From Actinomycetes bacterium (GTDB lineage Bacteria > Actinomycetota > Actinomycetes > Actinomycetales > Cellulomonadaceae): a stretch of DNA of 7,873 nucleotides. Under the pieces are notes generated by a model. The model did not search any database. It was not told the DNA's origin and saw only the letters and a program-made list of their open reading frames with translations. Below are positions 1 to 5,940 of the stretch, in pieces. Made by a program: the position numbers and the translations under genes. How positions within the stretch are numbered: position 1 is the stretch's first letter; the number at the start of each line of letters is the position of its first letter. The stretch is taken from assembly GCA_023426865.1 (NCBI GenBank), contig JAEZBT010000190.1, forward strand, positions 1 to 7,873. The letters run 5' to 3'.

Positions 1-948
1 GCCCGGCACCACCGTGGCGCCCGGCGCGGCGACCGTGAGCACCCGGGCGGCGTCGCCGAGCACGCGCGTGCCGTCGGCCGCCTCCGGCAGCAGGGTGGCC
101 CGCGAGGCGAAGTCGCCGACGTCGTCCCACGTGAACGAGGCCGGAACCACCGCGACGCCGCCCTCGGCGGCCACCGGCTCGGCGATCGCGTGGTCGATGG
201 CGATCCGCACCAGACCCGGCCAGACACGCTCGAGGACCTCCCCGCGGTGGTCGGTGTCCCACGTAGCCGCGATGGTCCGCAGCCCGTCGTGCAGCGCCGG
301 GTGCAGTCGCGCGAGGTGCCCCAGCAGCACCTCGGCCCGCACCACGAACATGCCCGCGTTCCAGGAGTACTCGCCGGTGGCGAGGTAGGCCGCCGCGGTC
401 TCGGCGTCGGGCTTCTCCGCAAAGCCGGCGGCGTGCCGCGCGTCGGGAGCACCCGCGACCCCGAGCGGTGCGCCGGAGCGCACGTACCCGAACGCCGTCG
501 ACGGGCCGGACGCCCGGATCCCGACCGTCGTGACGTACCCCGCGCGCGCCGCCTCGACGGCCTGGCCCACGGCGTCGGCGAACCCGTCTCCGCTGATCAC
601 GTGGTCGGCCGCGAACGAGCCGACGACGACGTCGCCCTCGCGCTCGGCGAGCACCGCCGCCGCGAGCCCGATGGCGGCCATCGAGTCGCGCGGCGAGGGC
701 TCGGTGAGCACTGCGGCGTCGGGCAGGTCGAGCTGCGCGCGCACGGCCGGCCCGTGCCGCTCCCCCGTCACGACGACGACGCCGCCCGGTCCCGTCAGCG
801 GCTCCAGCCGGTCGACGGTGGCCTGGAGCAGGGTCCGACCCGTGCCCGTCAGGTCGTGCAGGAACTTGGGCGACCCGGCCCGGGACAGCGGCCACAGGCG
901 GGTGCCGGCGCCGCCGGCAGGGACGATCGCACGGAATGAGTCGAGCAT
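1..948 (-). CDS. manC: Mannose-1-phosphate guanylyltransferase (GDP-mannose pyrophosphorylase), 3' end cut by window edge
   Basis: This enzyme makes GDP-mannose from mannose-1-phosphate and GTP in the cytoplasm, supplying mannosyl donors for cell-envelope glycans and glycolipids. The visible 316 residues start with the nucleotidyltransferase signature AGGAGTRLWPLSR (residues 11-23), followed by PKFL at 27-30. Further on come the sugar-nucleotide motif FAEKPD (176-181), SWNAGMF (195-201) and the late WDDVGDF motif (274-280), all in the order usual for the family. Family members are about 360-370 residues, so roughly the last 50 are missing. The ATG at 948 is preferred because AGG lies nine bases upstream; an in-frame ATG at 957 has AGG directly against it and would add three residues. 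The gene is divergent from sdhC and shares a 204-base upstream region with it. The enzyme class is secure. The symbol is less so, because several symbols are used for this family (manC, rfbM, manB). Confidence 0.93.
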   Translation of the reverse strand, partial: MLDSFRAIVPAGGAGTRLWPLSRAGSPKFLHDLTGTGRTLLQATVDRLEPLTGPGGVVVVTGERHGPAVRAQLDLPDAAVLTEPSPRDSMAAIGLAAAVLAEREGDVVVGSFAADHVISGDGFADAVGQAVEAARAGYVTTVGIRASGPSTAFGYVRSGAPLGVAGAPDARHAAGFAEKPDAETAAAYLATGEYSWNAGMFVVRAEVLLGHLARLHPALHDGLRTIAATWDTDHRGEVLERVWPGLVRIAIDHAIAEPVAAEGGVAVVPASFTWDDVGDFASRATLLPEAADGTRVLGDAARVLTVAAPGATVVPG

Positions 949-1020
949 GGCCGCCATCCTGCCAGCCCGGTGCCCGCGGACCGGCCGCGGCGGCCGCCGG
1001 CGACTTGTGACGGTGTGGCA

Positions 1021-1036
1021 CGTGAGTTACGTCACC
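1021..1036. promoter_or_regulatory. CRP/GlxR-like operator upstream of sdhC
   Basis: GTGAGTTACGTCAC at 1022-1035 is GTGA-N6-TCAC, the core of the cAMP-receptor-protein consensus (TGTGA-N6-TCACA) used by CRP and by GlxR in actinobacteria. A weaker half-matching TGTGA lies at about 1006-1010. The site sits 117 bases before the sdhC start and about 50 bases before the inferred transcription start. In Corynebacterium glutamicum the sdhCAB operon is known to be controlled by GlxR, which supports the assignment. That this organism uses the site is inference, and an effect on the divergent guanylyltransferase gene is also possible. Confidence 0.5.
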
Positions 1037-1065
1037 CGGAGTGGGAGGGAGCACCCCCCTGGTCG

Positions 1066-1071
1066 TAGAGT
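1066..1071 (+). promoter_or_regulatory. Possible -10 box for sdhCDAB
   Basis: TAGAGT fits the actinobacterial TANNNT -10 pattern and stands out in a GC-rich stretch. It would start transcription near 1078 and leave a leader of about 75 bases before sdhC. No convincing -35 hexamer is visible at the usual spacing, which is common in actinobacteria but weakens the call. Confidence 0.3.
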
Positions 1072-1152
1072 GGCCGTGGATCGCTCGACATCAAGCAATC
1101 TGTGGATCACCTGCGACGTCAGTCGACACGGTCGTCGAAACGGAGGCTTCCC

Positions 1153-1533
1153 GTGCCCGAGGCACCGGCCGGCACGCTCTACCGGGGACGGGAGGGGATG
1201 TGGTCCTGGCTCGCGCACCGCGTGACCGGGTTCGCGATCTTCTTCTTCCTCCTGGTGCACGTCCTCGACACCGCGCTGGTGCGGGTGTCGCCCGAGGCGT
1301 ACAACGCCGTGATCGGCACCTACAAGAACCCGATCATGGGCATCGGTGAGGCGGGTCTGGTCGCCGCCATCGTGTTCCACGCGTTCAACGGGATCCGGAT
1401 CGCGCTCATCGACTTCTGGTCCAAGGGCACCCGGTACCAGCGCGTGATGCTCTGGATCGTCGTCGCCCTGTTCGTCGTCACGATGGCAGGGTTCCTGCCC
1501 CGCCACCTCGGCAACGTCTTCGGGGGGCACTGA
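1153..1533 (+). CDS. sdhC: Succinate dehydrogenase cytochrome b556 membrane anchor subunit SdhC
   Basis: This is one of two small membrane anchors of complex II, which carry electrons from the SdhB iron-sulfur clusters to menaquinone. The 126-residue protein has the family start GMWSWLAHRVTG (residues 15-26) and three hydrophobic segments at about 25-42, 64-87 and 97-115. The motif HAFNGIRIALIDF begins at His76, which matches the H-x-x-x-G-I-R pattern that holds the haem-ligand histidine in SdhC proteins. His36 in the first helix could be a second ligand. The GTG at 1153 is chosen because GGAGG at 1142-1146 lies six bases upstream. A GTG at 1102 in the same frame would add 17 basic, unconserved residues and has no ribosome site. 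The TGA overlaps the sdhD ATG by one base (TGATG), so the two are probably translationally coupled. It is the first gene of the sdh operon. Confidence 0.95.
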   Translation: MPEAPAGTLYRGREGMWSWLAHRVTGFAIFFFLLVHVLDTALVRVSPEAYNAVIGTYKNPIMGIGEAGLVAAIVFHAFNGIRIALIDFWSKGTRYQRVMLWIVVALFVVTMAGFLPRHLGNVFGGH

Positions 1534-1988
1534 TGGCCGTCACGATCGACGCCCCCCGCTCCCCGCGGACGCGGGCGACGCGCCGCACGACGGGGCGCAC
1601 CAACTACGAGCTGTACGGCTGGGTGTTCATGCGGGCGTCCGGCGTCCTGCTGGTCGTGCTGATCTTCGGGCACCTGTTCATGAACCTCATCGACGGCGAG
1701 GGCATCAGCGCCATCGACTTCGGCTTCGTCGCCGGCAAGTGGGCGTCGCCGCTGTGGCAGGTCTGGGACCTGCTCATGCTGTGGCTCGCGATGATCCACG
1801 GCACCAACGGCGTCCGCACGATCATCAACGACTACGCCGAGCGCGACGGCACGCGGATCGTGCTCAAGGTCGCGCTGTACCTGGCGTTCACGGTGGTCGT
1901 GGTGCTCGGGACGCTCGTGATCTTCACCTTCGACCCGTGCCCGCCGGACGCACCGGCGAACCTGCTGCCGTCCTTCTGCACCGCCTGA
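1533..1988 (+). CDS. sdhD: Succinate dehydrogenase hydrophobic membrane anchor subunit SdhD
   Basis: This is the second membrane anchor of complex II and pairs with SdhC to hold haem and the quinone sites. The protein has 151 residues. An arginine-rich cytoplasmic N-terminus (residues 9-22) is followed by hydrophobic helices at about 34-53, 74-97 and 108-132. His89 in MIHGTNGVRTIINDY sits in the same H-x-x-x-G-x-R pattern as in SdhC, and His47 (FGHLFMN) lies in helix one. Histidines in both anchors fit the two-haem actinobacterial Sdh2 type, though ligand assignment is inference. The predicted topology places the C-terminal tail outside the membrane, where it carries Cys136 and Cys149. The start overlaps the sdhC stop by one base. 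The stop is followed by a 128-base gap before sdhA. Confidence 0.94.
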   Translation: MAVTIDAPRSPRTRATRRTTGRTNYELYGWVFMRASGVLLVVLIFGHLFMNLIDGEGISAIDFGFVAGKWASPLWQVWDLLMLWLAMIHGTNGVRTIINDYAERDGTRIVLKVALYLAFTVVVVLGTLVIFTFDPCPPDAPANLLPSFCTA

Positions 1989-2030
1989 CGCGTCCCGCGC
2001 GCGACGCCGTCGGGCACCGGCCGACAGCCC

Positions 2031-2079
2031 CACCGCATCACCACCGCATCACCCACCGCATCACCCACCGCATCACCAC
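2031..2079 (+). repeat. Imperfect short tandem repeat between sdhD and sdhA
   Basis: The word ACCGCATCACC occurs four times in a row, starting at 2032, 2043, 2055 and 2067. The spacings are 11, 12 and 12 bases because an extra C is present in two units. A partial unit (ACCGAG) follows at 2078. The array lies in the transcribed gap 38-86 bases before the sdhA start and upstream of its GGAGGA ribosome site. It is C/A-rich on the mRNA and therefore likely unstructured, while the opposite strand is G-rich (repeated GGTGGG). The mixed 11/12 spacing argues against coding use. It may be a slippage-prone spacer or may tune sdhA translation; neither is shown. Confidence 0.85.
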
Positions 2080-2116
2080 CGAGCCCCTAGACCCACGCAC
2101 CGGAGGACAGGTCCAG

Positions 2117-3895
2117 ATGCAGACCCACCAGTACGACGTCGTCATCGTCGGCGCAGGGGGGGCAGGGATGCGGGCAGCGCTCGAATCGTCGACGCGCGCA
2201 CGCACCGCGGTGCTGAGCAAGCTGTACCCGACGCGGTCCCACACCGGTGCGGCGCAGGGCGGCATGTGCGCGGCCCTCGGCAACGTCGAGGAGGACAGCT
2301 GGGAGTGGCACACGTTCGACACCGTCAAGGGCGGTGACTACCTGGTCGACCAGGACGCCGCCGAGGTCATGGCGAAGGAGGCCATCGACGCGGTGCTCGA
2401 CCTGGAGCACATGGGCCTGCCGTTCAACCGCACGCCAGACGGGAAGATCGACCAGCGTCGGTTCGGCGGGCACACCCGCAACCACGGCGAGGCGGCCGTG
2501 CGTCGGGCCTGCTACGCGGCGGACCGCACCGGCCACATGATCCTGCAGACGCTCTACCAGCAGTGCGTCAAGCAGGACGTCGCGTTCTTCAACGAGGTGT
2601 ACGCGCTCGACCTGCTCCTCACCCACGACCTCATGGCCGGCGACGTGCCCGAGGGCGAGGAGGTGAAGGTGGCCGGCGTCGTCGCGCACGACCTGTCCAC
2701 CGGCGAGCTGCACGTGTTCCGCGCCAAGGCCGTCATCCTCGCCACCGGCGGTGCCGGGAAGATCTTCAAGACGACGTCGAACGCCCACACCCTCACCGGC
2801 GACGGCATGGCGCTGGCCTACCGCAAGGGCATCCCGCTGGAGGACATGGAGTTCTTCCAGTTCCACCCGACAGGCCTGGCCGGGCTCGGCATCCTGCTCT
2901 CGGAGGCGGCGCGCGGCGAGGGCGGCATCCTGCGCAACTCCGAGGGCGAGCGCTTCATGGAGCGGTACGCGCCCACGATCAAGGACCTCGCGCCCCGCGA
3001 CATGGTCGCCCGGGCGATGGCGAACGAGGTGCGCGAGGGCCGCGGCTGCGGGCCGGACAAGGACTACGTGCTGCTCGACCTCACGCACCTCGAGCCGGCG
3101 CACATCGACGCGAAGCTCCCCGACATCACCGAGTTCGCGCGCACCTACCTCGGCGTGGAGCCCTACACCGAGCCCGTGCCCGTGTACCCGACCGCGCACT
3201 ACGCGATGGGCGGTGTGCCGACGACCATCCGCGGCGAGGTGCTGCGGACCAACACGGCCGTCGTCGGCGGGTTGTACGCGGCCGGCGAGGTGGCCTGCGT
3301 GTCCGTGCACGGCGCGAACCGACTGGGCACCAACTCGCTCCTCGACATCAACGTGTTCGGCAAGCGCGCCGGCGTCGCGGCCGCGGAGTACAGCGCGGTC
3401 TCGGAGCTCCCCGAGCTCCCGGAGGCCCCCGGGACCGCCGTCACGACGCTGCTGGACCGCGTCCTCGCCGGCGAGGGCACGGAGAAGGTGGGCGCCCTGC
3501 GCCGCGAGCTCCAGGAGGCGATGGACGCCGGTGCCCAGGTGTTCCGCACCGCGGAGTCGCTCACGGCGACCCTGACGACCATCCGCTCCCTCAAGGAGCG
3601 GTACGCGTCGGTGTCGGTGCAGGACAAGGGCAAGCAGTTCAACCTCGACCTGCTGGAGGCGGTGGAGCTGGGATTCCTGCTCGACCTCGCGGAGGTCGTC
3701 GTGGTCGGCGCGCTCGCCCGCGAGGAGTCCCGCGGCGGCCACTTCCGCGAGGACTTCCCCGCCCGCGACGACGAACGTTTCCTCCAGCACACGATGGCGT
3801 ACCTGCGCCGCGGGCCCGACGGCGGCACGCAGGTCGAGCTGGGCGCCAAGCCCGTGACGATCACCCGGTACCAGCCGATGGAGCGGAAGTACTGA
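2117..3895 (+). CDS. sdhA: Succinate dehydrogenase flavoprotein subunit SdhA
   Basis: This is the catalytic subunit of complex II, which oxidises succinate to fumarate with covalently bound FAD on the cytoplasmic face of the membrane. The 592-residue protein is full length for the family. The FAD dinucleotide motif GAGGAGMRAA is at residues 12-21. His42 in SHTGAAQGG is the expected covalent flavin attachment site. Substrate and catalytic residues appear in order: His250 (FHPTG), Arg294 (APRDMVAR), His361 (HYAMGG) and Arg402 (HGANRLGTNSLLD). The C-terminal helical domain has the usual SRGGHFREDFP. The ATG at 2117 is preceded by GGAGGA at 2102-2107 with nine bases between. The frame stays open upstream through sdhD, but that is a shadow without a matching ribosome site. 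The stop overlaps the sdhB ATG by one base, indicating coupling of the two peripheral subunits. Confidence 0.98.
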   Translation: MQTHQYDVVIVGAGGAGMRAALESSTRARTAVLSKLYPTRSHTGAAQGGMCAALGNVEEDSWEWHTFDTVKGGDYLVDQDAAEVMAKEAIDAVLDLEHMGLPFNRTPDGKIDQRRFGGHTRNHGEAAVRRACYAADRTGHMILQTLYQQCVKQDVAFFNEVYALDLLLTHDLMAGDVPEGEEVKVAGVVAHDLSTGELHVFRAKAVILATGGAGKIFKTTSNAHTLTGDGMALAYRKGIPLEDMEFFQFHPTGLAGLGILLSEAARGEGGILRNSEGERFMERYAPTIKDLAPRDMVARAMANEVREGRGCGPDKDYVLLDLTHLEPAHIDAKLPDITEFARTYLGVEPYTEPVPVYPTAHYAMGGVPTTIRGEVLRTNTAVVGGLYAAGEVACVSVHGANRLGTNSLLDINVFGKRAGVAAAEYSAVSELPELPEAPGTAVTTLLDRVLAGEGTEKVGALRRELQEAMDAGAQVFRTAESLTATLTTIRSLKERYASVSVQDKGKQFNLDLLEAVELGFLLDLAEVVVVGALAREESRGGHFREDFPARDDERFLQHTMAYLRRGPDGGTQVELGAKPVTITRYQPMERKY

Positions 3896-4713
3896 TGAGC
3901 ACCGAGATCGCCCCGGAGACCGGGACCGCCGAGGGGACGCCCGGCGGCGCGCCCGTCCGCGCACCGCAGTCCGCCGACGCCGGCGGCAAGGCCGGTGAGG
4001 TCGGCTCGTTCGACGTCACGCTGCGGATCCGCCGGTACCTGCCGGAGAAGGACGCGACCCCGTACTGGGAGGAGTTCACGGTCCGCGCGAACCGCACCGA
4101 CCGGGTCCTCGACGCGCTGCACACCGTGAAGTGGGAGATCGACGGCTCGCTGACGTTCCGTCGGTCGTGCGCGCACGGCATCTGCGGCTCGGACGCCATG
4201 CGGATCAACGGCCGCAACCGGCTCGCCTGCAAGGCCCTGCTCAAGGACCTCGATCCGAGCAAGCCCATCACGGTCGAGCCGATCAAGGGCCTGCCCGTGG
4301 TGAAGGACCTCGTCGTCGACATGGAGCCCTTCTTCGCGTCCTACCGCGAGGTGATGCCGTTCCTCATCACCGGCGGCAACACCCCGTCGGCCGAACGACG
4401 TCAGTCGCCGGAGGACCGTGCCCGCTACGACGACACGACCAAGTGCATCCTCTGCGCGGCGTGCACGTCGTCGTGCCCGGTGTTCTGGAACGACGGCCAG
4501 TACTTCGGGCCGGCGGCCATCGTCAACGCGCACCGTTTCATCTTCGACAGCCGGGACGAGGGCGGCGCCCAGCGCCTGGAGGTCCTCAACGACAAGGAGG
4601 GCGTCTGGCGCTGCCGGACGATCTTCAACTGCACCGAGGCCTGCCCCCGCGGCATCGAGGTGACGAAGGCGATCCAGGAGGTCAAGCGCGCGATGATCAC
4701 CCGCGCCTTCTGA
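3895..4713 (+). CDS. sdhB: Succinate dehydrogenase iron-sulfur subunit SdhB
   Basis: This subunit passes electrons from the SdhA flavin to quinone through three iron-sulfur clusters. The 272-residue protein has a ferredoxin domain with 2Fe-2S ligands Cys92, Cys97, Asp100 and Cys112. Asp in place of the third Cys is normal, as in E. coli SdhB. The second domain has CILCAACTSSCP (Cys184, 187, 190, 194) and CRTIFNCTEACP (Cys240, 246, 250), giving the 4Fe-4S and 3Fe-4S clusters. The first 38 residues are rich in Ala, Gly, Pro and Glu, look disordered and resemble no domain. The ATG shares its A with the sdhA stop. A later start inside the tail cannot be excluded, but no methionine lies between residue 1 and the ferredoxin domain. 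It is the last gene of the operon and is followed after 20 bases by a 93-bp repeat element that may end the transcript. Confidence 0.97.
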   Translation: MSTEIAPETGTAEGTPGGAPVRAPQSADAGGKAGEVGSFDVTLRIRRYLPEKDATPYWEEFTVRANRTDRVLDALHTVKWEIDGSLTFRRSCAHGICGSDAMRINGRNRLACKALLKDLDPSKPITVEPIKGLPVVKDLVVDMEPFFASYREVMPFLITGGNTPSAERRQSPEDRARYDDTTKCILCAACTSSCPVFWNDGQYFGPAAIVNAHRFIFDSRDEGGAQRLEVLNDKEGVWRCRTIFNCTEACPRGIEVTKAIQEVKRAMITRAF

Positions 4714-4733
4714 CCGCCCGCCGCCCCCCCGCG

Positions 4734-4826
4734 GAGTGGAGCGTTCGTGCCGGGAGTGGAGCGTTCGTGCCGGGAGTGGAGCGTCTGCGACCGACACGCC
4801 AGCGTGTCGCGTCGACACCGCTCCAC
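4734..4826 (+). repeat. 93-bp iteron-plus-palindrome element, left copy
   Basis: Three GAGTGGAG motifs start at 4734, 4754 and 4774, exactly 20 bp apart. The first two units are identical over 20 bp. At +18 from the third motif comes CGACACGCCAGCGTGTCG (4792-4809), two 8-base arms around CA. After CGTC and five further bases, CGCTCCAC (4819-4826) closes the element. GAGTGGAGCG (4774-4783) is the exact reverse complement of 4819-4828, so the RNA could form an outer 10-bp stem enclosing the inner 8-bp stem. The element lies in the convergent gap between sdhB and the nuclease-like gene and could act as a bidirectional terminator, but no T-run follows. A second copy with the same internal spacing lies inverted at 5941-6033. 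Confidence 0.9.
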
Positions 4827-4834
4827 TCGCCGGG

Positions 4835-5860
4835 TCAGGAGGGAGTGAGGATCCAGGCGCGGGTCGACGGGCGTCGCCGAGCCCGGCGGTAGGCCGCGCG
4901 CAGCCGCCCCTGCCACTCGGCGGCCCGCGCATCGGAAGCCAGGTCGGAACTGGCCGCGTGCACGGGCTCGACGCCCAGACCGAGAAGGCTCTCGCGGCGG
5001 TGCGCGTCCCGGCTCCGCCGGTCACCTCCGGAGTGCCATGAGCCGTCGTACTCACCCGCGACAGCGGCTGCCGGGTCGATGAGGTCCACGCGTGCGACGA
5101 ACTCGCCCGAGCTCCCCCGTACCACGTGGTTCGCCAGTGGCCTCGGCATGCCGGAGGCGATCCAGAGCAGACGGAGGACCGACTCCTGCGGTGACTCCGA
5201 GCGACCGTCGACCAGACGGAGCACGCGATGGACGCGCGACGCCCCGCGCCATCCCTTCCGCTCTCGGGCGTACTCCGCGAGGCCCGCCGGTTCCAGCGTC
5301 CCCAGGTGGACCAACCTGTCCAGGGCGACGACGGCGCGGCCGACGGGCAGCAGTCGCGCAAGGTCGAACGACGTCCGCAGCGCGGAGGTCACCCGCACGT
5401 CACCGAGCGGCATGACGTCGTCGTCCGCGACCGGGCTGCGGAAGATGCGCACGTCGGGCCGGTGCGTCAGTCGGCTCTCCCGAGCCGCACAGATGAGGAC
5501 GGGTGCGTTCCCGCCCGATGCCGCCGCGCCCAGCCGAGGGACGACGACGCCGAGCGACGAGTGCTGGGCCGGGCCCTCCGCCCAGCAGCGTCCGCCGTCG
5601 AACACCTCGAGCCCGTCGCTCGCCACCTCGCGCTCGAGGATGCGAGCGGCCGCCCACCCGCCGACCGCTGCATGGCCGGGGAGTCCGGCGGTGACTGCGG
5701 CGATGCGGTTGTCGGGCGCTTGCGGGTCCGCGCCGGCAGGGACGTAGACGCCCCGACGAACCCGCACGAACGCGGGGCCGCGGAGCACGCGGCCGCTGAT
5801 CCCGAGCTTGTCGCGCGCACTCGTCCGGACAGTCCAGGGCAACGCGCCGTCGATGACCAT
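4835..5860 (-). CDS. AbiEi-like / DUF559-like protein with PD-(D/E)XK nuclease-type C-terminal domain
   Basis: The 341-residue protein is of a kind common in actinobacteria, with no proven function. The N-terminus (residues 5-42) looks like the short winged-helix segment of AbiEi-type antitoxins, ending in the typical VRRGVYV. The middle has the family phrase VTSALRTSFDLARLL (157-171). The C-terminal part (224-310) resembles the DUF559/Vsr endonuclease fold: Glu226 in PQESVLR, Asp259 in ARVDL, then GEYDG with Glu270 and Asp272, His276, and RDAHRRE (284-290). Metal-dependent DNA cleavage is therefore possible but unproven. No AbiEii-type toxin gene is beside it. The ATG at 5860 is chosen because homology-like sequence begins directly after it; no clear ribosome site is seen. 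Upstream in-frame extension would read through a repeat element. Codons ending in A or T are somewhat more frequent than in sdhA by eye. Inverted 93-bp repeats lie on both sides. Confidence 0.75.
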   Translation of the reverse strand: MVIDGALPWTVRTSARDKLGISGRVLRGPAFVRVRRGVYVPAGADPQAPDNRIAAVTAGLPGHAAVGGWAAARILEREVASDGLEVFDGGRCWAEGPAQHSSLGVVVPRLGAAASGGNAPVLICAARESRLTHRPDVRIFRSPVADDDVMPLGDVRVTSALRTSFDLARLLPVGRAVVALDRLVHLGTLEPAGLAEYARERKGWRGASRVHRVLRLVDGRSESPQESVLRLLWIASGMPRPLANHVVRGSSGEFVARVDLIDPAAAVAGEYDGSWHSGGDRRSRDAHRRESLLGLGVEPVHAASSDLASDARAAEWQGRLRAAYRRARRRPSTRAWILTPS

Positions 5861-5892
5861 GCGCCCAGCGTCGCGGCCCGTGGGTGCACAGC

Positions 5893-5903
5893 GTCCCGGG
5901 GAC
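5893..5903. promoter_or_regulatory. Small inverted repeat before the nuclease-like gene
   Basis: GTCCCGGGGAC has 5-base arms around a single central base and lies 33-43 bases upstream of the inferred start at 5860. Its position suits an operator, perhaps for the gene's own winged-helix-like N-terminus. In such GC-rich DNA a match this short may be chance. No clear -10 box was found in 5861-5940. Confidence 0.2.
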
Positions 5904-5940
5904 CGTCCTACCTGTGCCCAGCCGACGGTCCACGACCGCT

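Noticed and set aside
1102..1152. Longer SdhC starting at GTG 1102
   Set aside because: The added residues are basic and unlike SdhC N-termini, there is no ribosome site, and GGAGG stands six bases before the 1153 GTG.
14..1225. Plus-strand open frames opposite the guanylyltransferase gene
   Set aside because: They are antisense to a well-recognised gene, and their products are Ser/Arg/Ala-rich with no motifs.
1739..2116. In-frame upstream extension of SdhA through the sdhD region
   Set aside because: It would overlap sdhD in another frame and translate the tandem repeat. The 2117 ATG has a good GGAGGA site, and family N-termini begin there.
2087..3964. Long open frame antisense to sdhA (about 625 codons)
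   Set aside because: It lies opposite a certain sdhA. Its product is His/Arg/Val/Leu-rich without domain motifs, as expected from the mirrored third-position G/C bias of a high-GC gene.
4186..4200. Missing third cysteine in the SdhB 2Fe-2S site (Asp100) as a defect
   Set aside because: Aspartate at this position is a known ligand in E. coli SdhB, so the site is normal.
4731..4830. CRISPR-like array because of regularly spaced repeats
   Set aside because: The 20-bp units are contiguous, with no variable spacers between them, there are only three, and there are no cas genes.
3199..5361. 720-codon minus-strand frame spanning sdhB and part of the nuclease-like gene
   Set aside because: It crosses two unrelated genes and a repeat element, and its product is Ser/Arg/Pro-rich low-complexity sequence. 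It is a GC-driven shadow.
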